Shown: in pieces, positions 10,801 through 18,238 of the stretch | How positions within the stretch are numbered: the stretch's first letter is position 1 | Layout of the letters: each line of letters starts with the position of its first letter | DNA from: an uncultured Dokdonia sp. | GTDB lineage: Bacteria > Bacteroidota > Bacteroidia > Flavobacteriales > Flavobacteriaceae | DNA: 64,000 nucleotides | Direction of reading: 5' to 3' | NCBI RefSeq assembly: GCF_947492535.1 | Contig: NZ_CANLNH010000004.1 | Location: 124,001-188,000, forward strand | Program-made: the position numbers and the translations under genes | Notes under the pieces: model-generated | What the model was told of the DNA's origin: nothing | Seen by the model: only the letters and a program-made list of their open reading frames with translations | Databases searched by the model: none

Positions 10801-12743
10801 CAAGGATTTTCACAATCTACTGCTAAATCTGGTCCAGCATCAATAGTTGTACAATCAGAAGGTTCTTCACCTTCACAAGGAGTTCCATCTGGATTTGCTT
10901 GAGTAATAGTAATTGTATCTGTATTTGAACAAATCCCAAATGTTACAGTGACATCGTATGTACCTTCTTCTGTAACAGTAAGCATAGGTGCAGTTTCTCC
11001 AGTAAGTATAGTCCCATTAAGAGACCATTCATAAGTCGCTTCAGCTGGATCAGTATTAGTAGGAGAAGCGTCTAAAGTAACAGTTTCTTCAAAACAAGTA
11101 TTAAAGTCATCACCTAATTCAAAAAGAAGTGCCAAGGGATTTACGACTACAGAGTCTGTAATGACACATGGTCCAGAGGTAACAATAACATTATAAACCC
11201 CTTCTTGAGTAACATCCAAAGTGGCTGATGTTTCTCCTATAAGGATTGCACTGTCTAAAAACCATTGGAAAGTAACCGTAGAAGGATCTACATTAGAGGG
11301 TGTTGCATCTAGTGTAATGGGATCTTCTAAACAGCTATTTATAGTATCTCCTAAATCAAAAATAGGTGCTATTGTAAAATCTACCATAATTACATCAGAA
11401 AAAGAACATCCTGAATTAAATGTAACTACTACGGCATATTCCCCAGCTTGCGTAACATCTAAAGTAGGATTAGTTTCATCAATAAGGATAGCACTATTAA
11501 AGAACCAAGCATAAGTAGCAATACCATCCATAAAGCCTGTGTCTAAAGTAACAGTATCACCTTCACATGCTTCAATATCATCTCCTAGATTTACGTCATC
11601 TGCAGTAATAAATTCAACAATAATTTCATCTTCAATAACACAATCTGTATTAATAAGATTTACTATAACGCTGTATAATCCAGGCAATGTAACATCTAAT
11701 GTTGGACCTGTTTCTCCCACTATCTCTACACCATCCATAAACCACATATATGATAATGCGTCTGGATCTTCTGCATTAAGAGTTATTGTATCTCCATCAC
11801 AAGCTGCATTTCCACTTGCAACGAGAATATCATCTCCTAAATCTGTTGCGCCAATATTAAAACTACCTGCATTTAGGAATACTGCTGAATCAAAAGAAGC
11901 ATCTCCACGATCTGAAATAACCATTTTCACAGTGTACTCTTCATTTGGTAAGATATCTATTGTAGCAGTATTTAAAGAGACGGTACGACCATCAAATTGT
12001 ATGCTATTTGTATTGTTTGCATCTTGATTACTTACGTATAGTTCAGGAAAGAAATTAACTCCATTAATTTCGGAGCCACAAGTAAAAGTATCGCTGTGAA
12101 TAGATAGCGTATTTACAGGAACGTTGTCTGAACCTACTATAGAAGCTATGTTTTGTCCGCCAAAAGGAGCGCCAGATGTGTCAGCTATACCTGGGCCACT
12201 TACTAAAAAGGCAAAACCATCTCTAAATGTATCATCACATTCAAAATCATCTTCATATTCTTCTGAAGCAAAGATAAATTCAAAGTTAATTTGATCTAAT
12301 GCAGAAGTAAAGGTAAATTCGAATACAGTAGCATTATTTGTAGCTACATTGGTTCCTGTAAAGTTATCTAAGATAGCTTCGATATCAACATCTCCAGGCC
12401 AATCAAAAAGACCATCAGAACTTCCTCCTTGATCATTAGGTCCTTGTGCGTTTACTGCAAACCCTGAAGATAATATAATCCCTTCCTCAAAAGGAAAGTC
12501 GGTGTCATTATTTCTAAAGTAACCCCAGCTACGCTCAGATAAGTCAGTAGTTCCAGTAGGGTTCTCACTTAGGTTTGTTAGCGTAATATCAACACAAGAA
12601 TTTCCATTTACTAAAACATCTTGTATAAGTTCTTCTGCAGTTAGAGAAGATTCAGGATCATTAGAATCATTAACAACTATAGATTGGGAATAGGAGCTAA
12701 TTGTAATAATTAAAATTAGAAACGAAAGTAATTGTTTTCTCAT
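7827..12743 (-). CDS. Giant T9SS-exported adhesin (choice-of-anchor L, Ig-like repeats, type B sorting domain)
   Basis: A 1638-residue secreted protein. After a signal peptide (about residues 1-20), residues about 30-295 form a choice-of-anchor-L domain (SWGYFRNNDTDFPFEEGIIL; FIFASEEYEDDFECDD). At least four Ig/PKD-like repeats of about 80 residues follow, each with LGDD-C-LDA, then WFLD-ILIGET, then TLDVTQEGxYxVxVT. Next come a C-rich middle region, a jelly-roll segment (about 1010-1170) and three further repeats (FLWSTGETTxTITV). The last 90 residues are the gliding-motility-associated C-terminal domain (LQIYNRLGTLVFEQ, then NDLPTGTYFYVINLE), a type B T9SS signal. It heads an operon with PorP/SprF and OmpA. 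The likely role is surface adhesion or gliding; the ligand is unknown. No TTTCGCGAAA palindrome occurs in it despite its size. Confidence 0.92.
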   Translation of the reverse strand: MRKQLLSFLILIITISSYSQSIVVNDSNDPESSLTAEELIQDVLVNGNSCVDITLTNLSENPTGTTDLSERSWGYFRNNDTDFPFEEGIILSSGFAVNAQGPNDQGGSSDGLFDWPGDVDIEAILDNFTGTNVATNNATVFEFTFTSALDQINFEFIFASEEYEDDFECDDTFRDGFAFLVSGPGIADTSGAPFGGQNIASIVGSDNVPVNTLSIHSDTFTCGSEINGVNFFPELYVSNQDANNTNSIQFDGRTVSLNTATIDILPNEEYTVKMVISDRGDASFDSAVFLNAGSFNIGATDLGDDILVASGNAACDGDTITLNAEDPDALSYMWFMDGVEIVGETGPTLDVTLPGLYSVIVNLINTDCVIEDEIIVEFITADDVNLGDDIEACEGDTVTLDTGFMDGIATYAWFFNSAILIDETNPTLDVTQAGEYAVVVTFNSGCSFSDVIMVDFTIAPIFDLGDTINSCLEDPITLDATPSNVDPSTVTFQWFLDSAILIGETSATLDVTQEGVYNVIVTSGPCVITDSVVVNPLALLFELGDDFNTCFEETVTLDASPTNTDPAEATYEWSLNGTILTGETAPMLTVTEEGTYDVTVTFGICSNTDTITITQANPDGTPCEGEEPSDCTTIDAGPDLAVDCENPCVDLTASIITLPLTSTSSYRIAQIECPNPPTSGDPTNLTMDDTWSDIIDLPFAFNYYQNDYTSLVIGANGQISFDTSLAGEFNDWNIDLGQTIPNDDQATFPFNTIYGAFHDIDPGVNNDPDAINFFVSGDAPYRTFVLNFDMVAQFSCNDLLTSQQIVLYESLNVIEVNIINKPVCDAWNDGLATLGILGNDNTEFAVPPGRNTDNWEGIDESWRFIPDGVVSDDAEFAWLDEDGNVISNDLIFNVCPTETTTYTARLTFTNPDGTISTITDEVTVTADVVDYNVDIGEDDVFCDITSFEIVPVLTGNVNNPTFLWSTGETTDTITVTETGTYTVEVTVDGCIMMDEITITFLESPCIVVSECLVVDFLEDFGTGTERVSTPFTEYTFNPGPDQVNDGEYAIINTSADLNFGWHDNLEDNTPGDVNGRALFVNADFNTDEFYRRTVDGLLTDTDYTFSSFITTVYDTDTNICPNNGIPANVTFRVEDTTGATLAEIDTGDIPNEADPNWQQFTIDFNSGMNTSVQIVLVNNSIGGCGNDLAIDDISLSFGGAPPVIVTPNDLELCDDLADMVEFFDLTSQIPTILDGLDPTDFNITFHTDLLDTQAGVMAIATPNAYANTSDPETIYVRVERVSDESCFSIVEFDLILNDIVSLANNLPSTIDICSTDTIPVLDATPVDPSVNLAAVTYEWSDASGTIVSVNAQFTPTVGGVYTVVVELLPCSQETFTVNLTITQAPTLDLGADELLCNNESFEIIPSITGDITGATFLWSTGETTQTITVDQSGTYDLTITSGPCIVTDSITVTISDPVNVSLGDDFTTCREFPNTITATSDDPNVTYQWFLDGDLITGETSSSLNFSVPEIAFGTQVYSVIVTTAAGCTGEDSIDVSLFDVDNCIITQGISPDDSPGFNDTLDLEFLAARSGIDVLQIYNRLGTLVFEQNDYVNQWRGQTDNGNDLPTGTYFYVINLETEDPLYGRQATGWIYINRGE

Positions 12744-13208
12744 TATGATAGAAAATTAGTTGTTGTATTCGATGCTATTGGAATAGTTCGACGAGTATCT
12801 TTTTTTGATTAGTAGGATTTATTTTTTCTAAAAACAAAAGCAACTATAAAAAAGAAGATATTTTGTCTTTTAATGTTACTAAGGTTAAACAAAAAAAGAA
12901 GCCTACAAAACGTTAACTTTTTTTTTAGATATAAAGCACAAAATCATCGACGACTAACAATTGTTATCTTCAAGATTTAAGATTTAACAATGGGTTATTG
13001 TGTTAAAAAGTATTTTTTAAGGTTTTTAATAGAGAAGTAATTCCAAAAAATAGTCTGTTTAAGCCTAACTTTTGACTTGTGAACGCTTCTTGTGATTGCT
13101 TTTTGAGAATTATGATGAATCTTATGAATTAGGGCTAATGCACTCAATAGAATTTAGTGTTTTTTTATTTGTATATTACAGATTACTAATTAATTAAACC
13201 AAAGATTT
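12744..13208. promoter_or_regulatory. Divergent control region of two T9SS-substrate genes
   Basis: A 465-base non-coding, very AT-rich gap between the minus-strand adhesin operon and the plus-strand fibronectin-III gene. It must carry promoters for both, but I find no clean TAnnTTTG box for either. A and T tracts (for example near 12890-12925 and 13008-13030) may bend DNA. No hairpin or open frame stands out. Confidence 0.5.
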
Positions 13209-15815
13209 ATGAAATTTAAATTACTATTTTCAGTATTATGTTTATTTTCTTTTTTGTCCTATGGACAAATAGAAGATAAGAAGCCTCCTTTTTTTCAAGG
13301 TAAAATATCCTCAGTAGAGTATGTTAGCTCTTTATTGTCTAGGCCTAATGACCTTGTAGCACCAGATAATTCTGTAAAAGAAGCTAAAGACAAGAGGTCT
13401 TTAGCTCCTCAAATTGTTCAAGGAAAAGATCCTCAAGTTGAGAATGATTATTTTGTAAGAAATAGGCATAAAATGGAGCAGAGTGTTCGCATGGCTCCTG
13501 CAAGTGTTGTTTTTGATGCTTATGCATCAGGATCACAACCTACAGATCCTTCGCTGGCTGTGGGTCCTAATCATGTGATGGTTGTGTTTAATACAGGTTT
13601 TGCTATTTATGATAAATCTGGGAATCAATTATTGGGACAAACTGCTCCAAATCCTGCTATTTTTCCATCTGGTGGTTGTTGTGATCTTACCGTATCTTAT
13701 GATAATGCTGCAGATAGATGGGTGCTTTCTTTCTTAGGGTCAGGAGCTCAGGTAGCAGTCTCTGATGGACCAAACCCTCTCACAGCAAACTGGTTTGTTT
13801 ATACAATTTCTGGAATACAAGATTATCAAAAATTATCTGTATGGAGTGATGGATATTATATTACTGAAAATACAGGCAGTTCAAATAGATTGTGGGCTTT
13901 AGAGAGAGATGCTATGTTAGTAGGAGATCCAAATGCTCAAATTCTAGGATTTAATCTTCCAGGGATTGTAACAAGTGGATTTTTTAGTCCACAAGCATTA
14001 AATGTAACAGATAGCAATTTACCTGCACCTGGAGGAGCAACCATTGTATATTTACAAGATGATGCTTGGAATGGGGTGTCAGTAGATCACATTAAAGTTT
14101 GGACTGCTGATGTGAATTGGTCTAACCCGTCAAGTTCAACAGTGTCTAATCCAACACAAATTAATACAACACCTTTTATAAGTGTATTTGATAATGGAAG
14201 TTTTTCAAATTTATTACAACCTGGAAATGGAAGACGTATTAGTATAGATGCATTACAAGCAACTATTATGAATCAAGCGCAGTTTAGAAAGTTTGCTACG
14301 CATAATTCGGCTGTTTTTAATTTTGTGGTAGATGCAGATGCGAGTTCTGGAGAGCAAGCAGCAGTACGTTGGTATGAATTCCGCCAGAATGGAGATAACC
14401 AACCTTGGTCATTGTACCAAGAAGGCACATATACAGCTCCAGATGGAAGACATGCTTGGAATGCAAGTATGGCTATGGACGCGCAAGGTAATATAGGAAT
14501 GGGATATACATCTATGTCTGGGCCTAATACACCATCAACAGTGTTTGTAAGTTCATATTATACTGGAAGAATGAGTACAGATCCATTAGGTACTATGACC
14601 GTTATGGAGGGATTGATTGCTAATGGTGATGCTAAAATTCCAGGTACTCGTTATGGTGATTATAGTAAAATGGATGTCGATCCTTCTGATGGTTCTACCT
14701 TCTGGTTTATTAATGAATATATGAATAGTGGAAGAAGAGGTGTTGTTGGTGCGTTTCAGTTACAAGCAGGACCTCCGGATACTGAAGTCCCATCTGATCC
14801 AACTAATCTCGTAGCTTCTAATATTACATCAAATAGTGCGACACTTAGTTGGAATGCTTCTTCAGATAATGTAGGAGTGGTTAGCTATACCGTTTCTATA
14901 GATGGGAATATAGTTGGGTCTTCAGCAACAACAACATTTGATGTAACAGGGCTTTCAGAGTTAACACTATATAATGCTTCTGTAACTGCTCAAGATGCAG
15001 CAGGAAATGTGTCGGGCGCTGCTACTACATCATTTACTACCCTCGAAGGTAATGGAGGTGCTCCAGGTGTGATTGCTGGTTATTTCTTTGAGACAGGATT
15101 TGAAGGATGGATAGATGGGGGAAATGATTGTGCAAGGCAATCTACTTCAAACTCTTTTGAAGGATCTTTCTCAATACGATTAAGAGATAATTCTAATTCT
15201 TCAAATATGGTGTCACCGGTGTTAGATTTATCAGGAAATAATCAAGTGACTATCGAATTCCATTCTTTTGCAAATAGTATGGAAAATGGAGAAGATTATT
15301 TTGTAGAATTCTTTAATGGATCATCATATCAAGTAATAGGTCAGTATGTGAGTGGAACAGATTTTTCTAATGGATCTTTCTTTACAGATACAATCACATT
15401 AGATAGTAGTAATTTTAATTTTAATACTTCAAACAGATTCCGTATCCGTTGTGATGCAAGTGCAAATAATGATCAAATATGGATAGATCAGGTGATTGTT
15501 TCTGGTGATAATACTAATTCACTAGCTTCACAAGAAGCACCAACTATTACAGCATTACGTTCGTTTACTGAAGCTTCTGAAGATAATATTAAGTTGTACC
15601 CTAATCCTACAAGATCACAATTGACAATTGATGTTCTAGATGAAATGTATGAAGAGATTATTATCTTCTCTTCTACAGGAACTATTGTACAAAAGATAAA
15701 TCCTAAGCAAGACTCCCTTTCTGTTGATGTATCAAAATTATCATCAGGGATGTACTTTGTGAGATTTGTTTCAAAAGATGGACTGGCTGTAACTAAAAGG
15801 TTTATTAAGCAGTAA
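13209..15815 (+). CDS. Secreted fibronectin-III protein with T9SS type A sorting tail
   Basis: An 868-residue exported protein with a signal peptide ending SYGQ (about residue 20). Residues about 100-525 form one large domain resembling secreted propeller-like enzymes (DPSLAVGPNHVMVVFNTGF; GYYITENTGSSNRLWALE; GTRYGDYSKMDVDPSDG), whose activity I cannot name. A fibronectin-III domain follows at about 530-615 (PTNLVASNITSNSATLSW). After it comes a MAM/CBM-like beta-sandwich at about 625-765 (FETGFEGWIDGGNDCARQ). The last 75 residues are a type A sorting domain (LYPNPTRSQLTIDV, then LSSGMYFVRF, ending KRFIKQ). It is probably an extracellular or surface enzyme or binding protein. An insertion sequence begins 13 bases after the stop codon. 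Confidence 0.85.
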   Translation: MKFKLLFSVLCLFSFLSYGQIEDKKPPFFQGKISSVEYVSSLLSRPNDLVAPDNSVKEAKDKRSLAPQIVQGKDPQVENDYFVRNRHKMEQSVRMAPASVVFDAYASGSQPTDPSLAVGPNHVMVVFNTGFAIYDKSGNQLLGQTAPNPAIFPSGGCCDLTVSYDNAADRWVLSFLGSGAQVAVSDGPNPLTANWFVYTISGIQDYQKLSVWSDGYYITENTGSSNRLWALERDAMLVGDPNAQILGFNLPGIVTSGFFSPQALNVTDSNLPAPGGATIVYLQDDAWNGVSVDHIKVWTADVNWSNPSSSTVSNPTQINTTPFISVFDNGSFSNLLQPGNGRRISIDALQATIMNQAQFRKFATHNSAVFNFVVDADASSGEQAAVRWYEFRQNGDNQPWSLYQEGTYTAPDGRHAWNASMAMDAQGNIGMGYTSMSGPNTPSTVFVSSYYTGRMSTDPLGTMTVMEGLIANGDAKIPGTRYGDYSKMDVDPSDGSTFWFINEYMNSGRRGVVGAFQLQAGPPDTEVPSDPTNLVASNITSNSATLSWNASSDNVGVVSYTVSIDGNIVGSSATTTFDVTGLSELTLYNASVTAQDAAGNVSGAATTSFTTLEGNGGAPGVIAGYFFETGFEGWIDGGNDCARQSTSNSFEGSFSIRLRDNSNSSNMVSPVLDLSGNNQVTIEFHSFANSMENGEDYFVEFFNGSSYQVIGQYVSGTDFSNGSFFTDTITLDSSNFNFNTSNRFRIRCDASANNDQIWIDQVIVSGDNTNSLASQEAPTITALRSFTEASEDNIKLYPNPTRSQLTIDVLDEMYEEIIIFSSTGTIVQKINPKQDSLSVDVSKLSSGMYFVRFVSKDGLAVTKRFIKQ

Positions 15816-15828
15816 TTAATAGATCCTA

Positions 15829-15854
15829 TGAGTCGTCCTAAAATAGGTTGACAG
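15829..15854. repeat. IS terminal inverted repeat, orfB side
   Basis: It starts TGAGTCGTCCTAAAATAGG and matches the other end at roughly 19-20 of 26 positions; the shared core is CGTCCTnAAATAnGTTGACA. Confidence 0.88.
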
Positions 15855-15866
15855 TTTTTAAATACT

Positions 15867-16712
15867 TTAATTTAATCCAGTGAAGCTAGCTTCACTGGAT
15901 TTTTTGTTATGTATAAAATTAGGTGTTTCATAGTTAAGACTCAAATGTGGTCTTTTGTTGTTATAAATAATTATTGATTCTGTGATTAGTTTTTTAAGTT
16001 CTGCTCCAGTATTACATTTATTCAGGAGGAATTCTCCTTTTAAAATACCATTAATTCTTTCTGCTAGTGCATTTTGATAACAATCGTATCCATCTGTCAT
16101 CGATGGTTTGATATTAGATTTTAGTAATTGTTTTTGATAAACAGAAGAACAATATTGTAACCCTCTATCCGAGTGGTGTATTAATGGATTTTTTGTGTTT
16201 CTATTTTTAATAGCCATTTGGATGGCTTTTACTACATTTTCTGCACTCATATCATCACTAAGATGATATCCCATGATCTTTCTACTATAAGCATCAGTAA
16301 CTAGGGAAAGATAATGAGTACGTTCTCTACTTTTTATATAGGTAATATCACTCACAAAGTATTGTTCTGGTGCAGTTGCTTTTGTTTCTTTCATAAGATT
16401 CGGATACTTTCTTAACCAGTGTTTTGAGTTGGTGGTTTTAGTATAGTTTTTCTTAGGTCTAATCAACATGGATTCAGACCTGAAATCGTCAAATAGGGCA
16501 TCTCTTCCTATTTTTATATTATTGATTCTAAACTCTTTTTTGAGCAAATAATATAATTTTCTAGTTCCTAAACGCGGCATCTCTCTTCGAATACCTTCTA
16601 CCATTGGTTTTATCTTAGAGAGTTGTTCTTGCCTAGCTATCAAACGTTTTTCAGATTGATAAATAGCTTGTCTAGAGATCCCAAACAATCGACAACAAGG
16701 TGAGAGACTCAC
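15867..16712 (-). CDS. IS3-family transposase OrfB (DDE integrase)
   Basis: A 281-residue catalytic subunit. It begins with the HTH_21-type segment (RLFGISRQAIYQSEKRL) and continues into an rve integrase core. The DDE residues are visible as D in YFVSDITYIK, D in LIHHSDRGLQYCS and E in YQNALAERINGILKGEF. The start is GTG, overlapping the orfA stop codon as GTGA (16709-16712). The frame is -1 relative to orfA, so an OrfAB fusion made by frameshifting near the A-rich stretch just before the overlap is possible, as in other IS3 members. Separate translation by coupling is the alternative. No inactivating change is seen. Confidence 0.93.
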   Translation of the reverse strand: MSLSPCCRLFGISRQAIYQSEKRLIARQEQLSKIKPMVEGIRREMPRLGTRKLYYLLKKEFRINNIKIGRDALFDDFRSESMLIRPKKNYTKTTNSKHWLRKYPNLMKETKATAPEQYFVSDITYIKSRERTHYLSLVTDAYSRKIMGYHLSDDMSAENVVKAIQMAIKNRNTKNPLIHHSDRGLQYCSSVYQKQLLKSNIKPSMTDGYDCYQNALAERINGILKGEFLLNKCNTGAELKKLITESIIIYNNKRPHLSLNYETPNFIHNKKSSEASFTGLN

Positions 16713-17107
16713 TTGTTTTTCTTGTCGGATGCATTGGATTGAATGGGAGAATACTTTTTTCTAATAGCAGTACCATATTGACTATCTGAGATATCAATCA
16801 TAGTATTGAGAATCTCATTCTTAAGTTTCTCATCTGAGAGTTCACGCTCTAAACGTTTGATCTTCTGTGCTGGGGTCTCTTTTCGCTTTGGATTAGACAT
16901 ATGATGAATCATAGGATTACTCCAATCTAAGGTACCATGTTTTCGTAACCAAACCAAAACAGTACTCCTACCTTGAATCCCATAAGCCTTTTGTGCTTGT
17001 TTATAGGTCATCTCGCCTTTTTCTACTTGAGAGATAACGGCTAATTTAAAGCCTAAATTGTAATCACGTTGCGTACGCTTATTACTTGTTTTTTTTGAAT
17101 GTTTCAT
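16709..17107 (-). CDS. IS3-family transposase OrfA (helix-turn-helix)
   Basis: A 132-residue basic protein with an N-terminal HTH (FKLAVISQVEKGEMTYKQAQ then YGIQGRSTVLVWLRKHG). A C-terminal leucine-zipper-like helix follows (KIKRLERELSDEKLKNEIL) and would mediate multimer formation. OrfA proteins bind the IS ends and regulate transposition. The gene starts 42 bases inside the element's right end, where the promoter should lie, and overlaps orfB by 4 bases. Confidence 0.92.
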   Translation of the reverse strand: MKHSKKTSNKRTQRDYNLGFKLAVISQVEKGEMTYKQAQKAYGIQGRSTVLVWLRKHGTLDWSNPMIHHMSNPKRKETPAQKIKRLERELSDEKLKNEILNTMIDISDSQYGTAIRKKYSPIQSNASDKKNK

Positions 17108-17122
17108 AAATAAGTCGAAATT

Positions 17123-17148
17123 GTGTCAACTTATTTCAGGACGGGACA
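17123..17148. repeat. IS terminal inverted repeat, orfA side
   Basis: Read inward on the minus strand it is TGTCCCGTCCTGAAATAAG and so on, ending GTTGACAC. It is followed on the outside by the CTA target duplicate (17149-17151). Confidence 0.88.
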
Positions 17149-17160
17149 CTAGTTATATAA

Positions 17161-17190
17161 AAAAAGCCTGTGAAATTTCACAGGCTTTTT
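17161..17190. terminator. Bidirectional terminator next to the insertion sequence
   Basis: A perfect 30-bp palindrome (15-bp arms, AAAAAGCCTGTGAAA) lies 5 bases beyond the stop of the minus-strand nuclease-family gene (17195). Before the IS arrived it would also have closed the plus-strand fibronectin-III gene. Confidence 0.88.
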
Positions 17191-17194
17191 AATT

Positions 17195-18175
17195 TTATGG
17201 TGTATGTTTAAAGATACAATACACAGGGAAGTGGTCACTATACCCTCCTAAATATCTTCTGCCAGCGTAGGTACGAAATGGATTCCCTTTAAAACGTCCT
17301 TTAAATTCAGTGAGGTGGTGCTCATTATAAATATCAGATTTGTCATATCTAAGAGTGTTTTTATGCATACGCATAAAATTTGCAGATAGAATAATTTGAT
17401 CAAAGAGATACCATTCAAAATCATGATTAAGACTTCCTTCATATCGGGTATTTAGAAATACCATAGGATTATACAGATCTTTTTGAACTAAATGGTTTTT
17501 GATACTTTCATTATGAGGACCATCGTTAAAGTCGCCCATAACAATAATACGTGCTTCAGGTTCTTCCTCTTCAATACGCTCAATAATCATTCGGTTTTTT
17601 TGAGCAGCTGTAATTCGTTTGGGTTGTGATTCTTCTACACCACTTCGTCGGGAAGGCCAGTGATTTACTAATACATGCGTTCTCACACCCATTAAGTTTC
17701 CAGTAACGTGTAGAATATCACGGGTATAATCACGTTCTCCAAATTCTGATTCTAAGTATACAGAAACGGTCTCACTATCTATGACTTTAAAATCTTCTTT
17801 TAGGTATAATAAACCTACATCAATACCCCGTTCATCTGGAGAATCGTAATGTACAATGTCATACCCATGGTCTTCGAGATCTTCAGTTTCTATAAGTTTT
17901 TGAAGTACTGCTTTGTTTTCTACTTCGGCAACGCCTACTAATGAAGGGGCGTTATTTGTTTCTTTGTGTCCAATTTGTGAAATCACACGACCTAGCTTGT
18001 TTAGCTTTTTAGTATATCGCTTGCTATTCCAGTTTTTATATCCTTCGGCGGTAAAATCATCATCGAGTGTTTCGGGATCATCTTGGGTGTCAAAAAGGTT
18101 TTCTAGGTTGTAAAATGCAACACCTATTTTCTTTTGTTCTGAGTGCGCTTTCGCGAAAGCGGAATTATCTTTCAT
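17195..18175 (-). CDS. Endonuclease/exonuclease/phosphatase-family protein
   Basis: A 326-residue protein of the DNase I-like fold. The domain begins with GVAFYNLENLFDTQDDPETL. Other conserved segments are VGVAEVENKAVLQ, VHYDSPDERGIDVGLLY, VLVNHWPSRRSG, IVMGDFNDGPHNESI and the C-terminal SDHFPVY, supplying the metal and catalytic Asn, Glu, Asp and His residues of the family. There is no signal peptide. The first 16 residues (MKDNSAFAKAHSEQKK) lie outside the domain and are partly encoded by a TTTCGCGAAA palindrome. An internal start may be used, though none is obvious. The substrate (DNA, phosphoester or sphingomyelin-like) cannot be told from sequence. It is divergent from hflX. Confidence 0.88.
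   Translation of the reverse strand: MKDNSAFAKAHSEQKKIGVAFYNLENLFDTQDDPETLDDDFTAEGYKNWNSKRYTKKLNKLGRVISQIGHKETNNAPSLVGVAEVENKAVLQKLIETEDLEDHGYDIVHYDSPDERGIDVGLLYLKEDFKVIDSETVSVYLESEFGERDYTRDILHVTGNLMGVRTHVLVNHWPSRRSGVEESQPKRITAAQKNRMIIERIEEEEPEARIIVMGDFNDGPHNESIKNHLVQKDLYNPMVFLNTRYEGSLNHDFEWYLFDQIILSANFMRMHKNTLRYDKSDIYNEHHLTEFKGRFKGNPFRTYAGRRYLGGYSDHFPVYCIFKHTP
18146..18161. repeat. TTTCGCGAAA palindrome, copy 2 (in nuclease-family gene)
   Basis: Core at 18149-18158. Encodes AFAKA at residues 6-10, in the N-terminal extension before the catalytic domain. Confidence 0.9.
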
Positions 18176-18226
18176 ACATATTTTATCTAGAGACTAATTT
18201 ACTAAAAAGGATTACAACCTATTCCC

Positions 18227-18234
18227 TACCTTTG
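18227..18234 (+). promoter_or_regulatory. -7 box (TACCTTTG) of hflX
   Basis: Matches the Bacteroidota -7 consensus TAnnTTTG and ends 4 bases before the ATG, which predicts a nearly leaderless transcript. No clear -33 TTG was found. Confidence 0.55.
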
Positions 18235-18238
18235 TCTC

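Larger units (their letters stand above)
15829..17148 (-). mobile_element. Complete IS3-family insertion sequence (IS150-like), 1320 bp
   Basis: Imperfect 26-bp terminal inverted repeats begin with TG at both ends and are given as separate entries. They enclose orfA and orfB read on the minus strand. The element is flanked by a 3-bp direct repeat CTA (15826-15828 and 17149-17151), the short target duplication expected of the IS3 family. Both genes look intact, so it may still be mobile. It inserted between the stop codon of the fibronectin-III gene (15815) and the hairpin at 17161-17190. Confidence 0.93.

Noticed and set aside
7827-12743. Several plus-strand open frames inside the adhesin gene
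   Set aside because: They are the complement of a repetitive, low-complexity coding sequence and have no family resemblance; the minus-strand frame has full domain structure.
16700-16730. OrfA/OrfB overlap as a frameshift mutation
   Set aside because: The GTGA overlap and -1 frame are the normal IS3-family arrangement; both frames are otherwise intact.
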